A stretch of DNA of 64,000 nucleotides. Source: Burkholderiaceae bacterium (GTDB taxonomy: Bacteria > Pseudomonadota > Gammaproteobacteria > Burkholderiales > Burkholderiaceae_C). The stretch is taken from assembly GCA_024235855.1 (NCBI GenBank), contig JACKLN010000001.1, positions 496,001 through 560,000 of the forward strand. Reading direction: 5' to 3'. The notes under the pieces were generated by a model, which had not been told where the DNA came from, did not search any database, and was given only the letters and a program-made list of their open reading frames with translations. Positions 9,541 through 19,133 of the stretch are shown here, piece by piece (position 1 is the stretch's first letter; every line of letters begins with the position of its first letter). Position numbers and translations under genes: made by a program.

Positions 9541-10275
9541 ATGCCGATGATCGAGATGGACCGTGTCAGCAAGTGGTACGGCAGCTTCCAGGTGCTCAAG
9601 GACTGCACCACCCAGGTCGACAAGGGCGAGGTCGTCGTCGTCTGCGGGCCCTCGGGCTCGGGCAAGTCCACGCTGATCAAGACCGTCAACGCGCTGGAGC
9701 CGTTCCAGCACGGCCGCATCACGGTCGACGGCATCGACGTCGGCGCCAAGGGCACGGACCTGCCCAAGCTGCGCGCGCGCATCGGCATGGTGTTCCAGAA
9801 CTTCGAGCTCTTTCCGCACCTGTCGATCACACGCAACCTGGCGCTGGCGCAGGTGAAGGTGCTGGGCCGCAGCGAGGACGAGGCCATCGAACGCGGCCTC
9901 AAGCTGCTCGACCGCGTGGGCCTGATCGCGCAGAAGGACAAGTTCCCCGGCCAGCTCTCCGGCGGCCAGCAGCAGCGCGTGGCCATCGCACGGGCGCTGT
10001 CGATGGACCCGATCGCGATGCTGTTCGACGAGCCCACCTCGGCGCTGGACCCGGAGATGATCAACGAGGTGCTGGACGTGATGGTGCAGCTGGCCGTGGA
10101 GGGCATGACGATGATGGTCGTCACGCACGAGATGGGCTTTGCGCGCAAGGTCGCCGGGCGGGTGATCTTCATGGACCAGGGCGAGATCGTCGAGGACGCC
10201 ACCAAGGACGAGTTCTTCGGCAGCCCGCGCAGCGACCGGGCGCAGCTCTTCCTGTCGAAGATCCTGCAGCACTGA
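9541..10275 (+). CDS. gltL: Glutamate/aspartate ABC transporter ATP-binding protein GltL
   Basis: A 244-residue ATPase of the polar amino acid uptake family. Walker [10 protein letters not shown] is at residues 36-44, signature LSGGQQQR at 139-146, Walker B LFDEPT at 161-166 and the switch histidine in VVTHEMGFA. The ATG at 9541 gives the standard [12 protein letters not shown] beginning and follows a GCAGGAGAAAG ribosome-binding site; the frame is open upstream only as antisense-like noise within gltK. It powers GltJ/GltK. Confidence 0.93.
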   Translation: MPMIEMDRVSKWYGSFQVLKDCTTQVDKGEVVVVCGPSGSGKSTLIKTVNALEPFQHGRITVDGIDVGAKGTDLPKLRARIGMVFQNFELFPHLSITRNLALAQVKVLGRSEDEAIERGLKLLDRVGLIAQKDKFPGQLSGGQQQRVAIARALSMDPIAMLFDEPTSALDPEMINEVLDVMVQLAVEGMTMMVVTHEMGFARKVAGRVIFMDQGEIVEDATKDEFFGSPRSDRAQLFLSKILQH

Positions 10276-10342
10276 GCGCGGCCCCGGGTGCGGGGGGCGA
10301 GCCGGCGAGACAATGCCCGCCGCACACCGCCGGACACTGCCC

Positions 10343-11764
10343 ATGACCCCCCTGCAAGACTTCGCCCTCGTCGGCCTCGGCGTGATGGGGCGCAACCTCG
10401 CGCTCAACCTGGCCGGGCACGGCATCCACCTGGCCGTGCACGACCAGGATCCCGGCGCCGTGGCGCGCTGCGTGGACGCGGTGGCCGCGGTCGGCCCCGC
10501 CGCCACCGGTCACGCCACGTTGGCCAGCCTGGTGGCCGCGCTGAAGCGCCCGCGCCGGCTGCTGCTGATGGTCAATGCCGGCGCGCCGGTGGACGCGGTG
10601 CTCGACGGCCTGCGGCCGCTGCTCGAGCCGGGCGACATCGTCGTCGACGGCGGCAACAGCCACTGGCCCGACACCGAACGCCGCGCTGCGGCCTGGGCTG
10701 CGCACGGGCTGCACTTCGTCGGCGCCGGCATCTCCGGCGGCGAGGAAGGTGCGCGCACCGGCCCGGCCATCATGCCCGGCGGCAGCGCCGAGGCCTGGGC
10801 CGCGCTGCGCCCGGTGTTCGAGGCCATCGCCGCCAAGGTGGACGGCGAGCCCTGCGTCAGCCACATCGGCCCCGGCGGTGCCGGCCACTTCGTGAAGATG
10901 GTGCACAACGGCATCGAGTACGCCGACATGCAGCTCATCGGCGAGGCCTACGCGCTGCTGCAGGCCGCTGGCCTGGACGCCGACGCCATGGCCGCCGTGT
11001 TCCGGCGCTGGAACACCGGCGTGCTGCAGAGCTACCTGATCGAGATCACCGGCCTGATCCTGGCCACCCGCGACCCCGAGACCGACGCGCCGATCGTGGA
11101 CGTGATCCAGGACCGCGCCGGCCAGAAGGGCACCGGCCGCTGGACCCTGGTGGCCGGCGCCGAGCAGGGCGTGCCCATCGGCACCATGACGGCCGCGGTG
11201 GATGCGCGCCTGCTCTCGGCGCTGAAGGACGCCCGCGTGGCCGCCAGCACGCGGCTGGCCGGGCCGCCGGGGCGCATCACCGGTGTCGAGCCCGCCGCCT
11301 GGGCCGACCAGGTGGCGCAGGCGCTGTACGCCAGCAAGATCGTGGCCTACGCCCAGGGCCTGGCCCTGCTGCAGGCCGCCAGCCAGGACAAGGGCTGGGG
11401 CCTGGACCTGGCCGCCATCGCGCGGCTGTGGCGCGGCGGCTGCATCATCCGCGCCCGTTTCCTGGGCCGCGTGGCCGCGGCCGGCGCCGGCGCGGCCGAC
11501 CTGCTGCAGGTGCCGTACTTCGTCGACGCGCTGGCCGGTGCACAGGCCGCCTGGCGCGGCGTGGTGGCCACGGCCGTGCAGGCCGGCGTGCCGCTGCCGG
11601 CCATGGGCGCCGCACTGGCCCACCACGACATGGCGCGCAGCGCCCGCCTGCCGGCCAACCTGCTGCAGGCCCAGCGCGACTTCTTCGGCGCCCACACCTA
11701 CGAGCGCACGGACCGGCCGGCCGGGCAGGCGTTCCACACGGCCTGGCCACCCACGGCGGGCTGA
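10343..11764 (+). CDS. gnd: 6-phosphogluconate dehydrogenase, decarboxylating
   Basis: The enzyme oxidises 6-phosphogluconate to ribulose 5-phosphate, CO2 and NADPH. The 473-residue protein has the nucleotide loop GLGVMGRNLA at residues 11-20, the substrate site GAGISGGEEGARTGPAIMPGG near 128-148, the catalytic Lys in HFVKMVHNGIEYADMQLIGEAY near 183-204, and the C-terminal FFGAHTYER...FHTAWP tail that contacts the partner subunit. Length agrees with the long dimeric form. The ATG at 10343 fits the family N terminus better than the in-frame ATG at 10313. A GACAAT -10-like box is near 10310. Confidence 0.95.
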   Translation: MTPLQDFALVGLGVMGRNLALNLAGHGIHLAVHDQDPGAVARCVDAVAAVGPAATGHATLASLVAALKRPRRLLLMVNAGAPVDAVLDGLRPLLEPGDIVVDGGNSHWPDTERRAAAWAAHGLHFVGAGISGGEEGARTGPAIMPGGSAEAWAALRPVFEAIAAKVDGEPCVSHIGPGGAGHFVKMVHNGIEYADMQLIGEAYALLQAAGLDADAMAAVFRRWNTGVLQSYLIEITGLILATRDPETDAPIVDVIQDRAGQKGTGRWTLVAGAEQGVPIGTMTAAVDARLLSALKDARVAASTRLAGPPGRITGVEPAAWADQVAQALYASKIVAYAQGLALLQAASQDKGWGLDLAAIARLWRGGCIIRARFLGRVAAAGAGAADLLQVPYFVDALAGAQAAWRGVVATAVQAGVPLPAMGAALAHHDMARSARLPANLLQAQRDFFGAHTYERTDRPAGQAFHTAWPPTAG

Positions 11765-11783
11765 ACCCGGCAGGCGCAGCGCT

Positions 11784-11801
11784 CGGCGGGCACACCCGCC
11801 G
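11784..11801. terminator. Hairpin between convergent gnd and small exported-protein gene
   Basis: CGGCGGG (11784-11790) pairs with CCCGCCG (11795-11801) around a CACA loop, in the gap where two genes converge. There is no U-run on either side, so any termination would be weak or factor-assisted. Confidence 0.35.
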
Positions 11802-11810
11802 CCAGCCGGC

Positions 11811-12149
11811 TCAGGTGGGTGGCGGCAGGCCTTCGATGGCGTCGTCCAGCGCGGCCACGGCACCCCGGGTGTCGTGGAGCCGCATCTGCCAGACCGCGCG
11901 GTCCAGCGCGGCCAGGCCGCGGCCGGACGCGTCGCCGGCAGCCGCCTGCAACTCGCGCCGCGCCAGTTGCAGCACCGCATGCGCGCGCGCGTCGTGGTCG
12001 CAGTAGAGCTCGACCTGTGCGGCGCGCAGGGCCTGGCGGGCGCGGATCTCGTGGGCCTGGCGCTCGGACTCGACGACCGCATCGGCCGCCAGTGCCACGG
12101 GCGCGGCGATCGACGCGACGAGCGCGATCAAGGGGCGGGTATCGACCAT
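11811..12149 (-). CDS. Small exported protein of unknown function
   Basis: A 112-residue protein with a short N-terminal hydrophobic signal (PLIALVASIAAPVALAADA, cleavage near residue 22) and an Ala/Arg/Leu-rich helical mature part. The ATG at 12149 is preceded by an AGGAGG ribosome-binding site at the right distance, which fixes the start although the frame continues open upstream. A single cysteine (YCDHDAR) is present. I recognise no family. It is divergent from the MFS gene at 12321 and convergent with gnd. Expected location is periplasmic. Confidence 0.6.
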   Translation of the reverse strand: MVDTRPLIALVASIAAPVALAADAVVESERQAHEIRARQALRAAQVELYCDHDARAHAVLQLARRELQAAAGDASGRGLAALDRAVWQMRLHDTRGAVAALDDAIEGLPPPT

Positions 12150-12308
12150 GGGGCCTCCTGGGCTCCGGCACGACGGCGCGGCCCGGGCGGGACGCGCCGT
12201 GTCCCGACAGAACGGCCCGCGACGCGGGCCTCCAGGGACAACGTGGCACCAGTGCCCTGGGATGACCGGGCCGGGCGACGCGGGCACCGGGCACCAGCAC
12301 CTGAGCGC

Positions 12309-12314
12309 TAGCAT
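12309..12314 (+). promoter_or_regulatory. -10-like TAGCAT, leaderless start of MFS gene
   Basis: TAGCAT ends 6 nt before the ATG at 12321 and no Shine-Dalgarno lies between. Transcription would begin at or beside the A of the start codon. No clear -35 hexamer is visible. One of a set of similar arrangements in this window. Confidence 0.45.
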
Positions 12315-12320
12315 CGTGGC

Positions 12321-13505
12321 ATGTGCCCCGCCGCCGCCGAAGACGAGCCGCCCTACGCCTGGGTGGTCGTCGGTGCGGCCTTCACGGCGCTGGCGGTGAT
12401 CTTCGGGGTGGCCTACGCCTTCGCCGCCTTCTTCGCACCGTTCGAAGCCGCCTTCAGCGCCAGCCGCGCCGACGTGTCCCTGGTCTTCGGTCTGTCGGGC
12501 CTGCTGTACTTCGTGCTCGGCGCCTTCGGCGGCATGCTGTCGGACCGCTTCGGGCCACGCGTGGTGACGAGTGCCGGCATGCTGTGCATCGCCGCCGCGC
12601 TGGCCGGCGGCTGCCAGGCCACGTCGATGGCGCAGTTGACGCTGGTCTACGGCCTGGGGCTGGGCGTCGGCATCGCACTGGTCTACACCCCGGCCATCGG
12701 CTGCGTGCAGCCCTGGTTCACGCGCCGGCGCGGGCTGGCCGCCGGCATCGCCAGCGCCGGCATCGGGGCCGGCACCTTTGTCGTGCCGCTGCTGGCCACG
12801 GCGGCCATCGCGGCATGGGGCTGGCGCGGCGCGATGCTGGCGCTGGCCGCGGGCGTGGGGGTGCTGGGCCTGGCGGCCACGGCGTTGCTGAAGTCCGCCC
12901 CGGCGGCCACGCGGCGTCGTGGCGCCACGGTGCCGGGCATGACGCTGGCCGAGGCGCTGCGGAGCCGGTCCTTCCGCTGGCTGTACGCGATGTGCGTGCT
13001 GGCGGCGCCGGGCATGTTCATCCCGTTCGCCCACCTGTCGGCGTCGGCGCGCGACCTGGGCATCGGCGAGGCGCAGGCCGTGGGCCTGGTGGGGCTGATC
13101 GGCATCGGCAGCCTGACCGGGCGCTTCGCCATCGGCAGCCTGGCCGACCGCGTGGGCCGGCCGCTGACGCTGGTGGCCATGCAGGCGTCGCTGGGCGCGT
13201 CGATGGCGCTGTGGTGGGCGGCCGACGGCTACGCGGCGCTGGCCGTCTTCGCGCTGTGGATGGGGCTGAGCTACGGCGGCATCGTCTCGCTGATGCCGGC
13301 GCTGTGCATGGACCTCTACGGCGCGCGGGCGGTGGCGTCCATCATCGGCACGCTCTACACCGGCGCGGCGCTGGGCAACGTGGCCGGGCCCTGGCTGGCC
13401 GGGTGGGTGTTCGACGCCAACGGCAGCTATGCCGGCGTGATCGTCGGCTGCGCCGTGCTGTCGGCGCTGGCCACCTGGGGCACCTGGCAGGCGGTGCGGC
13501 GCTGA
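12321..13505 (+). CDS. MFS transporter, monocarboxylate/oxalate-formate antiporter type
   Basis: A 394-residue protein with about twelve membrane segments. YAWVVVGAAFTALAVIFGVAYAFAAFF opens the protein. The loop between segments 2 and 3 carries GMLSDRFGPR, the A-like MFS motif; FTRRRGLAAGIASAGIGAGTF is typical of the oxalate/formate (OFA) and monocarboxylate porter families. Expected substrates are small organic anions, but nothing near it fixes one. It is probably monocistronic. The same LADRVGRPLTL motif recurs in the second half, as expected for a duplicated MFS fold. Confidence 0.85.
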   Translation: MCPAAAEDEPPYAWVVVGAAFTALAVIFGVAYAFAAFFAPFEAAFSASRADVSLVFGLSGLLYFVLGAFGGMLSDRFGPRVVTSAGMLCIAAALAGGCQATSMAQLTLVYGLGLGVGIALVYTPAIGCVQPWFTRRRGLAAGIASAGIGAGTFVVPLLATAAIAAWGWRGAMLALAAGVGVLGLAATALLKSAPAATRRRGATVPGMTLAEALRSRSFRWLYAMCVLAAPGMFIPFAHLSASARDLGIGEAQAVGLVGLIGIGSLTGRFAIGSLADRVGRPLTLVAMQASLGASMALWWAADGYAALAVFALWMGLSYGGIVSLMPALCMDLYGARAVASIIGTLYTGAALGNVAGPWLAGWVFDANGSYAGVIVGCAVLSALATWGTWQAVRR

Positions 13506-13527
13506 CGGCGCGCCGCGCCGCGCGCTG

Positions 13528-15030
13528 TCACTTCAGCCGTTCGCTGTCGAAGCCCACGCGGATGGCGCCCCAGTGGCGGCCGCCGATGACGATGGGCATG
13601 GACAGGTCGTTGACCACCTCGCCGGTGTCGCGCAGGTAGGTCTGGAAGAGGAAGGGCTTGGTGTTGCGGGCCAGCTTGGCGCCCACCGGGTCGTCGAAGA
13701 TGCGCTTGTGGCGGCTCTTGGCCAGGTCGTGGTCGTAGTCGCCGGTGGGCGGCTCGGAGAACTTGCGGTTGTGCGCCGGCGCATAGCCCTTGTTGTCCAC
13801 CGCCAGCGCGTACAGGCCCCCGTCGAGCTGGCCCAGCAGCGCGTCGTACAGCGCCTGCAACTCGGCTTCCACGGCCTGGTCGTAGCGCGTGGTGAAACGC
13901 GGCGGGTTGGAGCCGGCGATGGGCTGGTAGTCCTGGTCGAAGATGGCCACGCCGGCGTCGGCATGGCGCTGCAGAGCCGCCGCCGTGTCGTCGCGCAGGC
14001 GGGTGGTGGCCTCCACCAGCGCGTCGAAGGTGGTGCCGCCGGTGCGGAACTCGGCCAGCGAGCCCTGGATGGTCTCGGTGCTGTGGCGCAGGTCGTCCAC
14101 GCGCGCGGCGGAGTGACCCATCAGCTCGTGCACCACGCGGGCGGAGTCGGACACGGCACCGATGCGGGTGTTCATCTCGCGGTTGACGCCGGCCAGTTCG
14201 CCGATGGAGCCGGCGATCTGCTGCACCGTGGCGGCCATGCCGCGGAAGTCGTCCACCAGACCCTCGAAACGGCGGGTGGTGCTGTCGATGCTGCCGGCCG
14301 ACTGCGTGACGCCCTCGGTGATGGAGGCCGTGCCGTCCATGGTCTGCTGCACCAGCGCCAGCATGGCGCTGCTGCGGGTGCTGATCTCGCTGGTCTCGTG
14401 GTTCACGCGCGCGGCCAGGCCACGCACCTCGGCGGCCACCACGGAGAAACCACGCCCGGCCTCGCCGGCGCGGGCCGCCTCAATGGCGGCGTTGAGCGCC
14501 AGCAGGTTGGTCTGCATCGCGATGCCGCGGATGGTGGTGCCGATGGCCTCGATGGCACGCGCACCTTCGGCCAGCTGCTGCACCGTGGTGCCGAAGGCGG
14601 CCACCGTGGCCTCCATCTCGGCCATGCGGGCGCGCACCTGCTGCAGCTCGGACATCGACCCGTCGGCCGACGCCAGGTTGCGCGACGACATCTCGGCAAT
14701 GGTCTGCGCCCCGCCTTCCACCGCCTGCGACAGCTCGGTCACCCGCGCGGCGGCCTGCTGCAGGCTCTGCGCGTCCCCCAGCTGCTGTTCGGCACGGGTG
14801 GCCGTGAGCTCCACGTGCTTCTTCAGGTGGGCCACGTTGGTGGCGGTGGCGATGCTGCCGCCGCGCGCGGCCAGCACCAGGCCGCGGATGCGGCTGAGGA
14901 AACTCGACACCGCCCAGGCCACCGGGGTCAGCGGCAGCACGCGGGTGTTCAGGGCCGCGGCGCCTTCGTTGATGCGGGCCAGCGCCCAGCGGGCACTGCC
15001 GGGGATGCGGGTGAGGGCGGCGAGGTTCAT
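13528..15030 (-). CDS. Methyl-accepting chemotaxis protein with C-terminal sensor domain
   Basis: A 499-residue chemoreceptor. The signalling hairpin tip, [20 protein letters not shown] through [10 protein letters not shown], is at residues about 171-203, so the methylation/signalling coiled coil occupies the N-terminal half. Residues about 350-499 form a separate domain with [33 protein letters not shown] and [17 protein letters not shown], a PAS/Cache-like pattern that I recall at the C terminus of betaproteobacterial receptors. No convincing transmembrane pair is present, so it is probably soluble or peripherally attached. The ATG at 15030 is preferred to an upstream GTG. Ligand unknown; cell redox or internal metabolites are possible. 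Confidence 0.85.
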   Translation of the reverse strand: MNLAALTRIPGSARWALARINEGAAALNTRVLPLTPVAWAVSSFLSRIRGLVLAARGGSIATATNVAHLKKHVELTATRAEQQLGDAQSLQQAAARVTELSQAVEGGAQTIAEMSSRNLASADGSMSELQQVRARMAEMEATVAAFGTTVQQLAEGARAIEAIGTTIRGIAMQTNLLALNAAIEAARAGEAGRGFSVVAAEVRGLAARVNHETSEISTRSSAMLALVQQTMDGTASITEGVTQSAGSIDSTTRRFEGLVDDFRGMAATVQQIAGSIGELAGVNREMNTRIGAVSDSARVVHELMGHSAARVDDLRHSTETIQGSLAEFRTGGTTFDALVEATTRLRDDTAAALQRHADAGVAIFDQDYQPIAGSNPPRFTTRYDQAVEAELQALYDALLGQLDGGLYALAVDNKGYAPAHNRKFSEPPTGDYDHDLAKSRHKRIFDDPVGAKLARNTKPFLFQTYLRDTGEVVNDLSMPIVIGGRHWGAIRVGFDSERLK

Positions 15031-15152
15031 GGCGGCTCGTCTTGTGGTCGGACGGGTGAACACGGTCTATCGGGTCGTTGACGGCGGACTTGAGCCGGGG
15101 CATCCCGGGGCGGCGCGGTGGCACGCGCGGCGAAGCGTGTCCAATCGCACGG

Positions 15153-15743
15153 ATGACCACCTCGACGAAAATTCGCCGCACCACGGCGGCCGACCTGCCG
15201 GCGCTGGCCACCCTGGCCCACGCCGCCTTCGGGCCCGACGAGGGCCCCGAGATCGCCGCGCTGCTGCACGGGCTGCTGGGCCACCCCATCGTCGCCGGCG
15301 GCCACCCGCAGGCCCTGTCGTTGGCGGCGGCCGACCTGGCCGGGCGGGTGTGCGGCCACGTGCTGTTCACCCCGGTGCAGCTGGCCCCGGCGCCCACCCC
15401 GGCCGTGCCGGCTGCCATCCTGGCCCCGCTGGCGGTGGACCCGGCGCTGCAGCGCCAGGGCCTGGGCCGGCGGCTGGCGCGCGAGGGGCTTGCGCAGCTG
15501 CGCGACAGCGGCACCGCACTGGTCTTCGTGCTGGGCGACCCGCGCTACTACACGCGCCTGGGTTTTGCGCCGGCCGCGCGCTGGGGCCTGCAGCCGCAGC
15601 ACGCCATCCCGGCGGCGCACGCCGACGCCTGGATGGTGCAGGCGTTGCAGCCCGGCGTGCTGGAACGGCTGGCGGCCGGCGGCACGACGCGCCGCGTGGT
15701 CTGCACCGGGATGCTGGGCGAGGCGCGGTACTGGGGGCCGTGA
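15153..15743 (+). CDS. GNAT-family N-acetyltransferase
   Basis: A 196-residue acetyltransferase. The acetyl-CoA loop is LQRQGLGRRLAREGL near residues 99-113, preceded by the strand LAPLAVDP and followed by VFVLGDPRYYTRLGFAPA, the layout of YhbS-type GNAT proteins. The ATG at 15153 follows a TCCAAT -10-like box by 7 nt with no ribosome-binding site, suggesting a leaderless message. It is divergent from the chemoreceptor gene. The acceptor substrate is not predictable. Confidence 0.85.
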   Translation: MTTSTKIRRTTAADLPALATLAHAAFGPDEGPEIAALLHGLLGHPIVAGGHPQALSLAAADLAGRVCGHVLFTPVQLAPAPTPAVPAAILAPLAVDPALQRQGLGRRLAREGLAQLRDSGTALVFVLGDPRYYTRLGFAPAARWGLQPQHAIPAAHADAWMVQALQPGVLERLAAGGTTRRVVCTGMLGEARYWGP

Positions 15744-15763
15744 GCCGGCCCCCCGGCCCCGCG

Positions 15764-17650
15764 TCAGCCCTCGCGCGCGAAGGCCGCGGCCACCTCGGCC
15801 AGCGCCTGGCGCACGCGCTCGACGATGGCCGAGCGCCCGTGCGCCGACAGCACCAGCTCGTGCGTGGCCCGCGTCATGCCCACGTAGAGCAGGCGCGCGG
15901 CCTCCTCCAGGCTCTCGTCGCGCATCGGCATGGCCTGCAGGCCGGCCACCACCACCAGCGGAAACTCCAGCCCCTTGGCGCTGTGCAGCGTGAGCAGCTT
16001 GACGCTGGGCTGCGCCCAGTCGAAGCGGCGGAAGGCCTGCGCGCTCATCGACTGCAGCGCCAGGCCGCGCTGGCGCAGCGCGCGTTCGAGGGGCGCCATC
16101 AGGTACTTCGCGCGGCACAGCACGGCAATGTCGGACAAGGCCAGGCCGCCGGCGTGGGCTGCGGCCACGCGCTCGGCCACCAGCGCCGCCTCGTCGTCGG
16201 CGCTGCGCCCGATGAGCAGCGTGGGCAGGGCACCGCGGCGGCCGGCGCTGGCCGGCTGCACCAGCGGGATCTCGTCGTCGGCGAGCGCGTCGCCCGCGCC
16301 TTCGAGCAGGCTGCGCGCGCACTGCAGTGCCAGCGCCAGCACCTCGGCGGTGTTGCGGTAGTTCAGCCGCAGCACGCTGGTGCGGCCGCGCGCCTCGATG
16401 CCCACGCTGGCGAAGTTGAACTTGCGCCGCTTGCGCTGCTGGTGGCGGTAGATGGACTGCGCGTCGTCGTAGAGCACCAGCAGGCTGCGCGTGTCGGGGT
16501 CCACGAGGCGCGTGGCCAGGCGCAGCCAGGCGTCGTCGAAATCGTGCGCCTCGTCGATCAGCAGCGCGCTGTACTGGCCGCCGGGCACGAAGCCGGTCTC
16601 CAGCGCCCGCTCCACCACCTGCACCAGGGCCACGAACCAGTCGGCCGAACCGGCGCCGTCGCGCGGCACGGCGAGCTGGTAGCTGTCGACCACGTCCTTG
16701 CACCAGCCGTGGAAGGTGCGCACCTGCACGCGTTCGTCCACGCCACGCGCGCGCAACTGGGCGTCGATGCGGTCGGCCAGCGTGCGGTTGAAGCACAGCA
16801 CCAGCACCGGCTGCTCCGGCCGCGCCGCGGCGGCCAGGTGCTGCGCCCGGTAGACGAGGATCATGGTCTTGCCGGTGCCGGCGGCGCCGTGGATGACGCG
16901 GTGGCCTTCGCCCAGCGTGCGTGCGATCTGCTCCTGCTGCAGGTCCATCACCTCCAGCAGGCTGGGCAGCAGCGGTGGCGCGCCGGCATCGTCACCGTCG
17001 CCGAAGTCCAGCGCCGACTGCGGCTGCACGCGCAGTTCCGGGAACAGGTGCCAGCGGATGCGGTCGCGCTGCGGCAGCGTCAGCGTGTGCGGGTAGTGCA
17101 CCGTGAACAGGCCCCACAGGCGGCGGTGGAAATCGGCCACCTCCACCGCTTCTTCGAGGTCGTCGCGCAGCAGCACCTGGTGGGCCGGGAAGATGCTGCC
17201 GAAGTCCGTGCCCTGTACGTCGGCGGCCACCAGGTGCGAGAAGACCACGCCCCAGCCGTAGGGGAACAACAGCTTGCCGCGGAAATGGCCTTCGCCGTGC
17301 ACCAGGGCCGGGTCGGCCTGCATCAGGTGCACCAGTTCCATCGCGTAGTCGCGCGCCTGGCGCAGCGGGTTCGCCTGCGTGACGCGCCCGCGGGGCGTGG
17401 CCAGCTCCACCGCGTCGCGCGTGGCGCCGACCAGGGTGCTGCGCTTCCAGTCCTTGACCTCCAGCAGCAGCACGCCCTGGCGTGGGCCCAGCACGACGAA
17501 GTCGGGCTGGCGGGCGCGGGGGCCGATGGGCAGGTCGTGCCAGACCAGGCAGTCGTCGTCCAGGCAGCGGCGCAGCTGGTGTAGCACGCGGCGCTCGCCA
17601 GCGTTGCAGCGCTGGTCGACATGGCTGAGGCCTTGCGGGAAGAGGGCCAT
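15764..17650 (-). CDS. NERD-domain UvrD/Rep-type superfamily 1 helicase
   Basis: A 628-residue protein. The N-terminal about 130 residues are a NERD (nuclease-related) domain: NAGERRVLHQL, PDFVVLG and LLLEVKDWK supply the E/D...ExK residues of a nuclease-like fold. A superfamily 1 helicase follows: Walker A GAAGTGKT at about 253-260, DEAHDF near 366, LYDDAQSIY, LRLNYRN, LLTLHSAKGLEFPLVVV and LLYVGMTRA near the end. The ATG at 17650 gives the usual start of the family (position fixed by homology; the frame stays open upstream). The role may be DNA repair or defence against foreign DNA; NERD-helicases are poorly characterised. Convergent with the GNAT gene. Confidence 0.85.
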   Translation of the reverse strand: MALFPQGLSHVDQRCNAGERRVLHQLRRCLDDDCLVWHDLPIGPRARQPDFVVLGPRQGVLLLEVKDWKRSTLVGATRDAVELATPRGRVTQANPLRQARDYAMELVHLMQADPALVHGEGHFRGKLLFPYGWGVVFSHLVAADVQGTDFGSIFPAHQVLLRDDLEEAVEVADFHRRLWGLFTVHYPHTLTLPQRDRIRWHLFPELRVQPQSALDFGDGDDAGAPPLLPSLLEVMDLQQEQIARTLGEGHRVIHGAAGTGKTMILVYRAQHLAAAARPEQPVLVLCFNRTLADRIDAQLRARGVDERVQVRTFHGWCKDVVDSYQLAVPRDGAGSADWFVALVQVVERALETGFVPGGQYSALLIDEAHDFDDAWLRLATRLVDPDTRSLLVLYDDAQSIYRHQQRKRRKFNFASVGIEARGRTSVLRLNYRNTAEVLALALQCARSLLEGAGDALADDEIPLVQPASAGRRGALPTLLIGRSADDEAALVAERVAAAHAGGLALSDIAVLCRAKYLMAPLERALRQRGLALQSMSAQAFRRFDWAQPSVKLLTLHSAKGLEFPLVVVAGLQAMPMRDESLEEAARLLYVGMTRATHELVLSAHGRSAIVERVRQALAEVAAAFAREG

Positions 17651-17800
17651 GGGCGATCGGCGAACGGGGCGACGTCGTGGGCGTCGACGCGGTCGCCCGG
17701 AGCATAGGGCAGGGTTGCGATGCCCCGACACGGTTGGGGCAGGACCCGAGGGCCGGAACGAACACCGCAACCGACCGGGAAGCCCTATGCTCCGCACCCC

Positions 17801-18988
17801 ATGCATCCTCGCCGCGCCATCCTGCTGCTCAACGTGGCCCACGCGGTGGACCACATGGCGCTGCTGATCTTTGCGGCCGCGGTGGCGCGCATCGCCAGCG
17901 ACTTCGGCTTCGCGCGCTGGGAGGACCTGATGCCCTTCGGCGTGGGCGCCTTCGTGATGTTCGGCCTGGGTTCGCTGCCCGCCGGCCGGCTGGGCGACCT
18001 GTGGGGCCGGCGCGCAATGATGGTGGTGTTCTTCTTCGGCATCGGTGTCTCGCTGCTGCTGGCGGCGCTGGCGCAGGGCCCGTGGCAATTGGCCGTGGCG
18101 CTGACGCTGGTGGGCAGCTTTGCCGCCATCTACCACCCGGTGGGCATCCCGATGCTGCTGCAGGGCGCGGCACGGCCCGGTGCCGTCATCGGCGTCAACG
18201 GGCTGGCGGGCAACCTGGGCATTGCCGTGTCCGCGGTGCTGACCGGGCTGCTGGTGCAGTGGGCGGGCTGGCGCGCCGCGTTTGCCGTGCCCGGTCTGGC
18301 CTGCCTGGCGCTGGGCGTGCTGTTCGTGCGCGTGGTGCCGCGCGAGACCGAACCGCCCGTGCGCCGCACCGGCGGTGCCACCGTGGCGCTGTCGCGTGCC
18401 GACGTGGCGCGGGCGCTGGTGGTGATGACGGTGGCGTCGGCCACCGGCGGCATCCTGTTCAACCTGACGACCAACGGCAACCCGCAGCTGCTCAGCGAGC
18501 GCCTGGCCGGCGTGATGGACGACCCGGCCCTTCTGGGCCTGCTGCTGGCGGGCGTGTACGCGGTGGCGTCGCTGGCGCAGGTGGTGGTGGGGCGGCTGAT
18601 CGACCGCTTCGCGCTCAAGCCGCTGTACCTGGGCGTGGCGCTGCTGCAGGTGCCGGTGCTGCTGGCCGCGTCGCAGGCCCAGGGCTGGTGGCTCTACGCC
18701 GCGCTGCTGGGCACGATGATCCTGGTCTTCGGCGCCATCCCGTTCACCGACGCCATGATCGCCCGCTACGTGGACGACCGCATGCGCTCCCGCGTGGCCG
18801 GGCTGCGGCTGGCGGTGTCGCTGGGCATCAGTTCGCTGGCGGTGTGGCTGCTGGGCCCGCTGGTCAAGCGCATGGGCTTCGACAGCGTGCTGCTGCTGCT
18901 GGCCGGCGTGGCGCTGTGCACCGCGTTCACGGTGCTGTGGCTGCCGCGGGAGCGGCCGGCCGCGGCGGCCGTGCAGCCGGCGCACTGA
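17801..18988 (+). CDS. MFS transporter, fosmidomycin-resistance-like
   Basis: A 395-residue protein with about twelve membrane segments. The start MHPRRAILLLNVAHAVDHM and the loop LPAGRLGDLWGRR match the family of the Fsr efflux protein and related putative drug or sugar exporters. YHPVGIPMLLQGAARPG near residue 110 is another mark of this group. The ATG at 17801 is chosen over an in-frame upstream ATG because hydrophobic homology starts at once; TATGCT, a -10-like box, ends 9 nt upstream with no Shine-Dalgarno. It is divergent from the helicase. Substrate unknown. Confidence 0.82.
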   Translation: MHPRRAILLLNVAHAVDHMALLIFAAAVARIASDFGFARWEDLMPFGVGAFVMFGLGSLPAGRLGDLWGRRAMMVVFFFGIGVSLLLAALAQGPWQLAVALTLVGSFAAIYHPVGIPMLLQGAARPGAVIGVNGLAGNLGIAVSAVLTGLLVQWAGWRAAFAVPGLACLALGVLFVRVVPRETEPPVRRTGGATVALSRADVARALVVMTVASATGGILFNLTTNGNPQLLSERLAGVMDDPALLGLLLAGVYAVASLAQVVVGRLIDRFALKPLYLGVALLQVPVLLAASQAQGWWLYAALLGTMILVFGAIPFTDAMIARYVDDRMRSRVAGLRLAVSLGISSLAVWLLGPLVKRMGFDSVLLLLAGVALCTAFTVLWLPRERPAAAAVQPAH

Positions 18989-19133
18989 AGCCCGCGGCCC
19001 AGCCCTGCCTGCCTCCCCGCAGACCCGGCATGAATTCACGCCCGCCGCGGGTGCGTGTTGCCGCATGTTTCAGGCAGGCGGCGTGTGAAGCATCTGGCCA
19101 TCAGCTGCCGCCACGATGGCCGATGCTGAGGGC

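Noticed and set aside
10313..10342. Ten-residue N-terminal extension of 6-phosphogluconate dehydrogenase from an upstream ATG
   Set aside because: The extra residues (MPAAHRRTLP) are not part of the family, and the GACAAT box overlaps the region. The ATG at 10343 fits better.
14162..17584. Very long open frame on the plus strand opposite the chemoreceptor and helicase genes
   Set aside because: It lies antisense to two genes with full domain evidence. Its translation is low-complexity Arg/His/Gln/Ala-rich, which is the usual reverse-frame product of GC-rich coding DNA.
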